Shown here: positions 33,101 through 43,309 of the stretch, piece by piece
How the letters are laid out: every line of letters starts with the position of its first letter
Numbering within the stretch: position 1 is the first letter of the stretch
Source: Mortierella alpina
Taxonomy: Eukaryota; Mortierellomycota; Mortierellomycetes; Mortierellales; Mortierellaceae
Reading direction: 5' to 3'
DNA: 64,000 nucleotides
Assembly: GCA_029449245.1 (NCBI GenBank)
Contig: JANATF010000003.1
Span: 2,976,001-3,040,000, forward strand
Notes under the pieces: generated by a model
Seen by the model: the letters and a program-made list of their open reading frames with translations, nothing else
Database searches by the model: none
Told to the model about the DNA's origin: nothing
Position numbers and translations under genes: made by a program

Positions 33101-34235
33101 ACCACGGTCGACTCAAAGATCACGAGCATGACAAGAGTAAAGAGAGAGTAGTACCAGTACTCGTCCAGGCACCAAAGGGCGACGCAAAAGATCTGGAAGA
33201 TGAAGAATGGTGCGACGGCGTGCTCCTTGAAGAGCTCAACAAATTTGGGCAAGGGGATGTCGAATCGGTTCATGCCATAGGTTGCAGCCGATGCCTTTGT
33301 CTGTTCCTCGGAAAGACCACGTGCCTTCTGGAAGTCGCCCATGGTGAGACCCAGGTCCGAGGGGTACTTGATCTTGACAAACAGCTTCTTGTCGGCATTG
33401 AAAATGTACTTTTTCTTCTGGAAGAAGAAGAAGATGGCTCCGTTCTATGGTGCGTAACAAAGGGGCGTGATAGCGATCGGTTAAAACTCAAAAAAATAAA
33501 ATAGAACCAGTCATCACTTGCCAACGCAACGCCCTCAATCCAGTGCGTGTGTTCCTGGGGTGGGATGCACCCTACATACCTCATGGTGGAGATCGCACAA
33601 GGCTCCTAGTCCGCGGTGCTTGTCAGGGATGATGCGGATGATGGTTGCCTTTGCAGGATCCGTTTCCTAAAGAGTCGTCGGTATCCAGTCAGCGATCGGT
33701 CATGGTCGAGATAGATTTCGATGTATCCATACAAGATAATAAATAATGGAGCCAAAACGACCGTGGCCACCAGACAATGTATTCACAGCAGTCTCTTACC
33801 TTTTTGCAGGTCAACGAAGCCTTGATGGAGACGCTCCACTGGCAGGTCAGGAACAATAGCGAGTTGACGGTCAGAAGCAGGCCCAAGGTCACGAAGGTGA
33901 TCTCTTCGGACTTGATCCACTCGTCATAGCGGAAGAAGTAGACGAAGGACCATGCGGGATAGAGGAAGAAGAATGGCCAGACATAAGCGTGTTGGATCCG
34001 TGGAAGACGAGAGTGCAGCGACGACGCCACAATCAGCTTCGTCTGGACTAGGGAAGCCGGGGCCCTGGAGGTAATCAGATGTTCAAGCATTGGATGAGTG
34101 TTGGATGAGTGTTGGAGCATAACTCGGGTCATCACGAACGACAATCCATGCCAATGTATGATGCGCGGCTGCATCACATCACAGCAGGCCTGCGGCGATA
34201 GCCTTTGAGGGGCGGTGTTAGCCCGTTGCTTACAT
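30104..34235 (-). CDS. SPF1: P5A-type ATPase (Spf1/ATP13A1), ER transmembrane-helix dislocase
   Basis: The P5A ATPase of the endoplasmic reticulum, which removes mistargeted tail-anchored or wrongly inserted helices. Coding exons: 34235-34234 (the bases AT), 34064-33800, 33666-33580, 33444-33094 and 32977-30104, giving 1,192 residues (yeast Spf1 has 1,215). Motifs in order: AYVWPFFFLYPAWSFVYFF in the N-terminal membrane domain, LFKEHAVAPFFIFQIFCVALW, LSGES (about 305), the P5A-specific PPELPMEL (about 445), DKTGTLT with the phosphorylated Asp (about 480), TGDNPLTACHVA (about 700), CGDGTNDVGALKQAH (about 818), then the C-terminal helices. The initiation ATG seems to be formed by joining AT to G across a 169-base intron. 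Upstream, a strong intron end (CTAAC, pyrimidines, TTTTAG at about 34290) and a possible donor at 34427 suggest a further 5' UTR intron. It is divergent from the Maf gene. Confidence 0.96.
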
Positions 34236-34603
34236 TTCAGCAGGTTGATTCTCGTCGGACGGAGCAGACAGCAACACTGACGAGGGAAAGCTAAAAGGAA
34301 GGAGGCAGCGGAATGTTAGCGAGGCCGGTGCATGTGCTTGCACCACGGATGATGGCGATGTCCATTGCTGCGCTGTCCCCTGGTGGGTGTAGACAAGATG
34401 AAGCGAGGCTGTAGCTGTGCTGTTTACCAAGGTGATGTCCGTGGAGATGGAAAGAGATGGTGAGGAGCAGAAAGGGACTCGTGGCTCTGAGGAACGATGA
34501 AGAAGCCTTCCCCCGATCGGATCACGTGCCCACCCGTGTGTTTTCTTGAACTACGCCCCCAATTCCAATGGTTCTTTCTTGCTCTTCTCTGCATTCCCTC
34601 ACA
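34236..34603. promoter_or_regulatory. Bidirectional promoter and 5' leader region between P5A-ATPase and Maf genes
   Basis: Fewer than 370 bases separate the two divergent start codons. On the minus strand the region holds untranslated exon sequence and a likely 5' UTR intron of the P5A gene (about 34427 to 34291). A CACGTG palindrome at 34523-34528 is a candidate basic helix-loop-helix or bZIP-type site. No TATA box is obvious, as is common for housekeeping pairs. Confidence 0.55.
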
Positions 34604-35391
34604 ATGGCCGCGCAACAGATTCTCAACATCAAGTGGCTCAACGCCCTCAACTCTAAGAAGGTCATCCTCGCGTCGTCCTCGCCCCGCCGCAAGGACATTC
34701 TCTCGAACCTCGGTATCAAATACACGGTCGTGCCAAGCACCTTCCCCGAGACTCTTGATAAGTCTCTGTTCAGCCATCCGTCAGAATACGTCAAGGAGAA
34801 TGCACTGCAAAAGGCGTTAGAGGTCTATGAGCGCTTGAAGGTACACAGAACTTTTCTCGATTGTCCTTGGAAAAAGCTCTAGCGGACAGTGGCAAGCAAA
34901 GACGAACCGTGCTGCTCTTTGCACCAGCGTTTTTATTGGCTAACACCCCGTCTCATCCATGCGACGGTTAGGCGTCTGGCGAAACCCCAGATCTGGTTAT
35001 CGGCGCTGACACTGTCGTTGCGCTCGGATCTCAAATCCTCGAGAAACCTGCCTCCATCCAGGGAGCAGTTGACATGTTGACTAGTTTGTCGGGATCAACC
35101 CACATGGTGTACACGGGAGTCACCCTGATTGCGCCACCCAAGGATGGGTCTGATAAGCCCAGGATCCTGACGGATGTCGAGGGAACTGAGGTCAAGATGC
35201 AGGTTCTTTCTCGCGAGCTGATTGAAGCTTACGTTGATACAAAGGAACCTATGGATAAGGCTGGCGCATACGGCTACCAGACGACTGGAGGTCTTTTAGT
35301 GAAGGGCATTGATGGCTGCTCGTGGAATGTGATCGGTCTCCCTGCCTCCAAGCTCTTCTTTATGTTGGAAACGTTCACTACCGAACAATAA
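34604..35391 (+). CDS. Maf-type nucleoside triphosphate pyrophosphatase
   Basis: A Maf/HAM1-fold enzyme that hydrolyses nucleoside triphosphates (dTTP, UTP or modified pyrimidine nucleotides in characterised members) to monophosphates, a house-cleaning role, probably in the cytosol. Exons 34604-34840 and 34972-35391 give 218 residues, close to the usual 190-220. Motifs: the N-terminal substrate loop KKVILASSSPRRKDIL, the catalytic acid in IGADTVVALG, the loop GSTHMVYTGVTLI and the C-terminal KEPMDKAGAYGYQTTGG with GIDGCSWNVIGLP. The ATG at 34604 is chosen because it directly precedes the conserved N-terminal strand; an in-frame ATG at 34568 would add 12 residues. The gene shares its upstream region with the P5A ATPase. 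Which pyrimidine nucleotide is preferred cannot be decided from these motifs alone. Confidence 0.93.
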
Positions 35392-35565
35392 GTGATAGTT
35401 AGGCACGCCCAAAGGCTCGATCAGCCCCAATAGAACTTAAACGCGTGTTGAAGGAGAATATGCCTTATTTTGTCTATATGCTGATGTGTGAACTGTGCGG
35501 CAGGGTACTAAAGACGGTTTGCTATTGGAGCAATTCTCTGCGAGGATCCCGCATCGATCCCTTGC

Positions 35566-37226
35566 TTAGATGATTTTGGGTGTCTGGGCTGTTGGGCTTT
35601 CAAAGTCCCAAACGTGCTCTATCCAGGATTTCATGTCGACCTCTTCGTCAGACCGTTTTGAAGAGTCCTCGATGAATGGGTGCTTCATAATCTGCTCAGG
35701 CGTTGGCCTCTTCATAAAGTCCTTGATGAAACTAAGTAGCAGCACACCGCGTTAGGATAATGGTGTTATGGAGACACGCAGAACGACATTCAAAGATATA
35801 TGCTTACCACTGATTCAAAAAATCTCTAAAGTCGCTCGACCACGGCTCATCCTCAGGCAGTGATGGAACAGGCTGGTTGACAATATAATGCAAGAGCTCG
35901 AAAGCGGCCAGGTTTTTTGGGAAGGGATTCTTCATCTGTGCAATCTCGATTATGGTCAGTCCGAGTGACCAGACATCAGACTGGACGGGGTATTTTCCTC
36001 CTTGAATGCGCTCAGGCTGCAAGGGTAAACGAAGAGAAGAGTGTTAATTGTCATCGTATCTATACCAATACAGGCACGAGCAATGAAATGCCTTAAACCT
36101 GTCCTTACAGCCATATAGTAACTCGTTCCCACAAAAGTCTCTGCCAGAGAATTGACAAGATCCCCGCTGACACCAAAATCACACAGCTTGATCCTGCCCG
36201 ACATGGTCACAACGATATTGGATGGCTTCAGATCTACAAACGGCATAAAAAAATGGCTCTTGGTGAATAATATTGTCGAAAGCAGACTATGCACGTCGCC
36301 AGGTCGCAGCTCCTTCCCTGACTTGCACTGTCGTTCTTCCTTACCTCGGTGAATAACGTGATGCATCTTATGGAGGTATACCAGGCCATTAAGGACAGCC
36401 TCGCTAATCTTGCCGAGTATATTCTCTGATATCGTCTGCCCCTTCTCAGCGACGCGTCTATACACAGCATCCATGCTTCCTCCTTCGCAATACTCCATGC
36501 AAATGGCCAATTCATCGTCCTCCATGTAGGCGCCGTAAAACGTCACGATCCAAGGAGAATGACATCGATCTAGGGTCTTGAGCTCCCGCTGCAGCAGCCT
36601 CTGGAAGTCCGGATTTGGGTCGCACCGAACGTGCTAACGACCATTTGAAGTGTTACAAATCATTAGTCGGATGCGCCTCGTGCGATTTCCTCCTTTGGAG
36701 GATTATGTGCAACCCGAGGCCACCAAAGGAGAGCCTGAATGGAATAGAGAGAAAATGTTTTCACGGCGGTATACCTTTCGAGCCATGACGAACCCTGTTG
36801 GGACATGCTTCACTTTGCACACTGTCCCTGCGGACCCTTCGCCCAACTTTTTAATGGTGATGATGTCCTCAGGGCGCAGGGTGTAGTTCATCAAGGGGTC
36901 GGGCCCGCGGGTTCCTCCTGGTGTCTCTGGGATGCTTCTGATCGACTGCGTTTCTGAGTCTGCGCCTGCAGCTATCGAGTACTGATTCTCGCGCGAAGGG
37001 TCTCGGGGGTTGCGTTCCAGGTACTCCATGAGTGGCCTCTAGTAACATGAGGGCAAGAACTAGTGAGAACGCCGTTTCGGCAAAGCAGTGACGGCTACAG
37101 ACTCTTTGGGACACCTACACTCATGATGGGTGCTGGAGACGGCGCAACCGAGTTTGCGGATGGAGCCTTCAGCTGCACATGCAGCGCAGGCTTCATTTTT
37201 TTAGCATGGGATCTCGCGAGCGACAT
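35566..37226 (-). CDS. MAP kinase kinase (STE7/MKK family)
   Basis: A dual-specificity protein kinase that would phosphorylate a MAP kinase in a cytoplasmic three-tier cascade. Six exons: 37226-37119, 37038-36775, 36633-36345, 36233-36109, 36016-35808 and 35731-35566, for 386 residues. Motifs: the glycine loop GEGSAGTVCKV, the Lys in VMARK (about residue 124), the catalytic loop HRDLKPSN, DFGVSG, the activation segment NSLAETFVGTSYYMAPERI with the Ser and Thr that upstream kinases phosphorylate, and DVWSLGLTIIEIA. Conservation of S-x3-T followed by FVGTS points to Ste7- or Mkk1-type rather than Pbs2-type enzymes; I cannot separate those two. A Ser/Pro/Ala-rich N-terminus in exon 1 would hold any MAPK docking site, and the basic cluster ARSHAKKMK is a candidate. 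The start at 37226 is preferred; an inner Met lies at 37029. A T25 run lies upstream. Confidence 0.93.
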
Positions 37227-38008
37227 TGGGATGGGACGTGCTGCAGATGTGGGGTGTGACGGGCGTCGAGTGCAAGATGGAGTCCAGGAGATGAAGGTGG
37301 GTGGAAGGAAGAGGACGAGGAAGGGAGGGAAGCAAAGAGAGAATGAGGGATGAGAAAACAAGGACAGGAAGGAAAAAAAAAAAAAAAAAAAAAAAAAGAG
37401 AGTTGCATGGTTGTGATATGAGGCGTGGGGACTGCTCTGGCAGAAAGGGGAAACACCCGCGGAGAAGTTCCCCACGCAAACCATGGCCATGCCTCAATAT
37501 CCGTATTAAGATTTCATTTCATTGCGGATAAGTGTTCGCTCCTGGGACCCTATGGCGGCAGGGCAGTGCTGCTGGCGTGTCTGTTAAGGCGTGCTCAGAG
37601 GGCACTCAGAGGGCACTGCCATGTCAGCAGGGTCCACAAACGGGGCTGATTCATCTTGGAGCTTGCGCTCTGGAATATGCTGTCTGTGGCAATGAGGCCA
37701 AATGGCTCACCATGCCCTCCCACCTCATCACTCGCTGGCAAACTCATGCGGGCAATAGCCACTAGCCATTGAAACGCCAGTGCGAGCACACCAAGCAGAC
37801 TCGCAGGTCAATTGCTCCAACGCGCAGTGCGCCTCGGCTCGACTGGGCGCCACAGCAAGATCTCAGGAACACCCTGCCCTTGTTAGATCGACAGCACAGG
37901 GTGGCCTGCAACCCATGCACTCCTAGCAAAGCGACGAACTGAACTGTCGAGAGTGACACCCACGTCGCTGTGTTCTTGCTTTACTCTCTCTGGGACAGAT
38001 GAGAATCG
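37227..38008. other. Divergent intergenic region between MAPKK and RhoGEF genes
   Basis: No gene is supported. The MAPKK side holds a purine-rich plus-strand block with an A25 run at 37373-37397, which would be T25 in the MAPKK leader or promoter. An 11-base sequence CAGAGGGCACT is duplicated in tandem near 37596-37617. Confidence 0.55.
37373..37397 (+). repeat. A25 homopolymer run
   Basis: Twenty-five consecutive A lie 147 bases upstream of the MAPKK start codon. On the MAPKK strand this is a poly(dT) tract, a common nucleosome-excluding element in fungal promoters. Its exact length may be affected by sequencing error. Confidence 0.8.
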
Positions 38009-41000
38009 ATGTTTGCAAGATCCAACAGCAAACTAGTCGTTCGAGCGGAATATGCCCTCTGCAGGCCATCTTCGTTTCACAATAGCACCACTGGTCTGTA
38101 CTCCGCATCTACTACAAAGCACCAACACCACCAGAACTTCTCTCCTGTAGCTCTTCTGTCTGACAGCCCTCTCGTCACAATACACGGATTACATGTCTAT
38201 AGTACGCACAGTGTGAAAGAATACATACTCTTACAACCCCCAAGCCGAAGTATCACCCATAACTCGGCAGAGCACCCTGCGAGGATAATGGACAAGGAAA
38301 TAGCACTGCATCACACCGTGTACAACACAAGCAAAGAAAGTTCGGCCATAGCGTCAGCTTCTACTTCGCCTAGATCTGTACAGGCATCGTCAGCGGATAC
38401 AGCTCATCTAAATCAGGTCCTCTCGAAGACTTCTACGACACCATCCAAGAATGCGGTGCAGGGTAGGCATGGATCTCAAGTATTTTTAACGTGAAGCTAC
38501 AAAGGCATATGGCATATGGGTTGCTCGCTCTTTGTCTGCTCTTTGTCTGTCCCACCGACGTTTGTCATCCTCTGGCAGATGAGGAAGGTAGCAGTGCACT
38601 GGTACTTGAGCAGGTGTGATATTTCAACATGCCCCTTTATTTTTGGGAACAACTGACTTGGGGGGTGGTGTGCAGCTGTTGCGGACTGATAGACTATGCC
38701 TGTGAGGCATACGAGCAAAAGCTCTGCCGAAGGCGGGAGCGGTTGAATGTGGTGCATTGATCCGCATTCGAATCGCCTTTGCTCTTGCTCTCGTCCTCAT
38801 CCTCGTCCTCAACCTGCACTTGTCATTCGGCACTAGATCGCCCCGCACCCCGCCGTCTGCGCATCTCTTCGCTGCACCTACCAAGGCTCACCGTTAAAGT
38901 CCCTGAGGTCAGTGCCCGTGTATCTGGGCAGCCAAGCAGTGGTAGCAGCACAGGAGGCTATTCAACCCCCATCTCAGCCTCGTTCAAAGCGCGCGGCCGT
39001 CGAGACAGCTGGAGTCCCTCCCAGCCGATCCCCGAAGGTTACTATTCTAAAGGCTTTACCCTTACCACGTTCAACAAGGACAAAGCCTCGTCCACGCCTT
39101 TGTTTGCGACCTCCTTCGCCTCTTCATTTCCGACACATCCAAATACAGCCTCGACTTTAACCGCAGCGCCATCCTCAGCACTTAAACGGGCCAACACACA
39201 TCGGCTCCAGCGCAAGGAGACCTTGGCACCGTTCCGGCGACTCGTGGATCGTTCAAAATCGTTAAAGCTCAAGCATCCTCGCTCGTCTGGTATTAACACT
39301 CAAGTCATGCCATCTAACGTGGAATACGCCCAAACTTTCAACAACAACCGCAAAACCTATCAGGACGATAGCAGCCAGCGCATGAACAAGTTTGCTCATC
39401 TCAATGGAGCAAGGAGCAGTACGGATGGGAACTCGATGGACGAGTCGTATGGTTATGGGAATAGTATTCAGTCCAAGGAAAGAACAGATAGTCCTGAGCT
39501 CATCCAACAAACGATTACCTCGACAGCCTCCGGCTCCACTTCCACAAGGACCACTTCCGTGGCAAAGCCTACAATTGCAACACTGTGCACTGGCTCTACA
39601 AAACCGCTATGGCAGCACACGAGGACGAACGCCGAGGAGATCCTTGCACTACAGCTTACCAGTCAAGAGGTTCAAAAACAGGAGACTATTTTTGAGCTCA
39701 TTTATACGGAATCCGAATATCTGGACGATCTCAAAAGCATTCACAAGGCATGTCGCCATACCTGATACGTTCTGATATCGAACATTGTAGACCAGCCGCT
39801 CACATCTCAATCATTCACTTGTCATTTTCAACAGATATTTTTCGAGGAACTCAACATCAAAATGGCAGAAGCACGGCGCAAAAAGCGGTCGAGTCCTGAT
39901 AAGGCGGATGTGAGGCTGTACGAACGTCTTGCTCGGTTGCTCTCCCATATCAAGGACCTTTGGAATGGACATCAGTCTTTATTGCGGGTACGCAAATGTT
40001 CTCTGTGAATATGGTCTTAGTCTTTGGGCGCTATGTCTGGCTTAGTACTAACATATGGATAACCTGTCAATCACGATATCCCACTACCAGTCCTTGCAGA
40101 ATAAACAGGATCAGGAGACCCCAGTCGTTCAAGATATCGGCAGTGTCTTTGAGAGCGTAAGCTCGATCATACTTGCCACTTGAGGAGTTTCATGCTGGAT
40201 ATGTCTATTAACGCCTTGACGCTTCGTTTAATTTCACAGTTCTATATGTTCTCGATCTACGACTCATATTTCGCTCAGTATACAACGACTTCAAGAGAGT
40301 TCCAGCATGTTACAGCCGGGAACTCTGAATTGTGCTTGATCATCAAGGTGTGCACTCATCCCACACTCTGTAAATCATCAGCATTTCATTTGCAGCGAAC
40401 TAATATCGTCACGCTCATGTCCTCTAGGAGCTGCTAAAGTCTCCACGCTGCAAATCTTTAACTTTAGAGGGGATCTTTTTGAAGCCAATTCAGAGACTAC
40501 AAAAGTACCCGCTGTTCTTCAAGGTGAGATTCAGTACATACCATGCATGCTACATTAGAGTCTCACAAATTCGCAGGGCGCTCGTACTTAGTGATCATCC
40601 AACTGACATATATTACCAATATTACTAGGATTTGATCAACCTAACCTTGAAAACGGACCCAGATTACGAGCCTCTGGAGCGCGCGCTGAGCAATCACCAA
40701 CGTGAACTGACCAAGATCGATGACCGGATATGGATCGAGGAACACAACGAAATGCTCGTGGATCTGCAGCAACGAATCAAGGGTCTGCCTGCGGTATGCC
40801 TGCTCATTTTTTTCCTTCGCACATATTACGACTGTGTCAACGGTGAGTTCCTCAGCAAAGAATTGCGAATTGAGTATATTCATCGTTGTATAGAACTTCT
40901 CCCTCGTCGAGCGCCATCGGTATCTGATCCTCGATGGACCGGTACACAGGATCGCCTCACGCCAACCCAGTCGATTTTCGTTTAGGAGGCACAGCAACGC

Positions 41001-41956
41001 CCACGGAAAATCGGACTCTAAAGACGGGTCTCAAGAATGGCGGGAGGGATTCAGATCGCCCATCTCGAGACTCCAAGATGAGAACGAGGAAACACCTACT
41101 ATAATCAGCAAACCCAGGCAATTGGATTACTACCATCAACACGCAAAGCCGGCTTTCCCATTCAGCCCACCATCCTCCTCATCGTCCTCGTCATCCACAA
41201 CCAGTTTAAAGTCACCCACATCTCCATTCAGTGGCAGAAAACCTGTTACTCCGCGAGCCAAGAGTTATGTTGAACCATCCCACCATGACAAGCTCTCTCC
41301 ACCAACTTCTTCGTCCGCACTGTACTCGCTCTCGCCTTATTCGGCCAGCACCCCCAGTGTCAAGTCCTCGCCAACAACTTCAAAGCAGCCTACAGTCTCA
41401 CAGCTCGTATCTCAGTACAACTTCAACCTTTCCTCCAGCTTCCTGAGCTTTTCTGGGAATGGGATAAGGAGGGGAAGTGCAGGACATCCTAGAAACATAT
41501 CTTCTTCAGCAGTGTACCTCCCGAGTGTCATCAAAAACTCGACCGATGTTGAGGCCGAGTACCATGTCTTTATCTTTACAGACATCGTCCTATGGACCAA
41601 GAGGGTCATGAGTCGGTACCATCGTAAGGAGGGAGTTCCATGGAACTTTAAGCTAGTGGAGCCTGTCTCACGGCTTACGAGCGTCTGTAATACTACAGAA
41701 GGTAACGTTCGATTGCCTTCTAAATGGCATGCAGTGGCTCTGTAACTGTAAAATCGTTAGCTAACACTTGTTGACGGGATGCTGATTGGGATGGATAGAG
41801 AACATCTTCATGTGCACGTCCGTTAATACCAGCAGCATGAGCTACCTGGTTCGAACTGAGGACGAGATTGCGGCCAGGATGTGGAAGACGACTGTACCTA
41901 GCCTTGTTCCTTTCCACTGCTCACGAACCATGCGGGATCAGTCCAGTACACGGTAG
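38009..41956 (+). CDS. Rho guanine-nucleotide exchange factor (DH-PH)
   Basis: A RhoGEF that would load GTP onto a Rho-type GTPase controlling polarity or cell-wall synthesis. Exons: 38009-38462, 38837-39747, 39835-39987, 40100-40156, 40240-40347, 40428-40523, 40629-40793, 40894-41701 and 41799-41956, giving 969 residues with all phases consistent. The first 400 residues are Ser/Thr/Pro-rich and look disordered. The DH domain runs from QETIFELIYTESEYLDDL (about 440) through YFAQYTTTSREFQ to the helix GIFLKPIQRLQKYPLFFKDL (about 575). The PH-like region starts at NFSLVERHRYLILDGPV, is split by a Ser-rich insert of about 170 residues, and resumes at YHVFIFTDIVLWTKR, ending DEIAARMWKTTVPSL. There is no CNH domain, unlike Rom2-type proteins. 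The intron after SIHK appears to use a GC donor. An inner Met at 38288 is an alternative start. Confidence 0.85.
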
Positions 41957-42170
41957 ATTGTCGTGGCACGCAGCTGAGTGTCTGTGCGACTGGTTCACGT
42001 CCACTCATTGGCCACAGACGCGTGTGGACAATAAAAAGCCTTGAACTTTAAAACATTTTCCCTCTACTGTATTACATTTCAAAGCACCCATGCTTTTCAT
42101 TCCCTTCATTCCCTTCACTTCCTTCACAGACATACCTCCCTCATTTGCATCACGTTGTCCTCACATTACA

Positions 42171-43309
42171 ATGGCTACTGTCCACAACAGGTTTCTTAAA
42201 CAAAAGTCAGTCGGTGTCATCGGCGTACCCTTCTCTGGCGGACAGGTGAGTTCAAGCCTCACAAGCTCTGCATACCAAAGGTTGAAAGCCAGACAACTTA
42301 CTACATAAAGCGATCGTCCCTCCTCAAGCCCAGAGCGGGTGTCGATCAAGGACCGCTCAAGATTATAGAGTTTGGTCTACTGGATCAGCTTCAGGAGCTT
42401 GGATGGCAAGTCAAGTTTGATGGACACCGAGACTACACCCTAATGAAGCCGGCCTCCGACCCTCCCGTGGGACAACTCTTGAATGCCCGTTACGTCTCTG
42501 CCGTCACCGAATCCGTCGCTTCATCCGTCTCGGCCCACCTCAGAGAAGGTTCTCTGGCCTTGACCTTGGGAGGTGACCACTCTATAGCTCTGGGAACCGT
42601 CGCCGGAACCATGGCTGTTCATCCGGATGCATCCTTGATTTGGATCGATGCCCATGCTGTAATGATCCCAACTTCGCTTCTTTCATTTTTTTTTTGTCCT
42701 GTTGAGTATAACACCTTTCCTTTGCTTCTTTTTTAAATATTTAACCTCCTACATCTAACTTGACTTTGCCTTTAGGACATCAACACGCCGGAATCGACTG
42801 ACAGCGGGAACATACACGGATGTCCCGTCTCCTTCCTACTAGGAATCGCAGGTCAGGTTGACGTCTTCAGCTGGGTGAAACCCTGTCTCACCCCGGATCG
42901 ACTCGTCTACATTGGACTGCGGGACGTGGATGCTGGCGAAAAGAAGATCTTGCGTGAACATGGCATTAAAGCCTTCTCGATGCATGAGATCGACAAGTAC
43001 GGGATCGCTCAAGTGGTTCAAATGGCTATCGATCATGTCTCCCCCAATGGCTCTCGACCCATCCATCTAAGCTATGATGTCGATGCAATCGACCCCGCTG
43101 TGGCCCCCTCGACTGGGACACCTGTCCGTGGTGGGCTAACGTTTCGAGAGGGTCATTACATCTGTGAGGCTATCTACGAGACTGGTTGTTTGGTCGCGAT
43201 GGACTTGATGGAGGTCAATCCTTCGTTGGAGGACGAGACGGCTGTCTTTCAGACAGTGAACATCGGATGCTCTTTGGTTCGTTGTGCCATGGGCGAGACA
43301 CTTTTGTGA
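42171..43309 (+). CDS. Arginase
   Basis: Manganese enzyme that cleaves arginine to ornithine and urea, the first step of arginine catabolism. Three exons, 42171-42245, 42329-42658 and 42776-43309, give 312 residues, the normal size. All metal-site motifs are intact: GGDHS (His about 109), DAHAD (Asp about 132, His 134, Asp 136; split by the second intron) and SYDVDAIDP (Asp about 236 and 238). The substrate loop STDSGNIHGCPV and the C-terminal STGTPVRGGLTFREGHYICE are also typical. Agmatinase is less likely because the arginase-type SGN-x-HG loop is present. No mitochondrial presequence is visible at the chosen ATG. Starting instead at 42090 would add a hydrophobic 27-residue leader (FIPFIPFTSF), which I regard as untranslated. 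An AATAAA lies near 43423 downstream. Confidence 0.97.
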
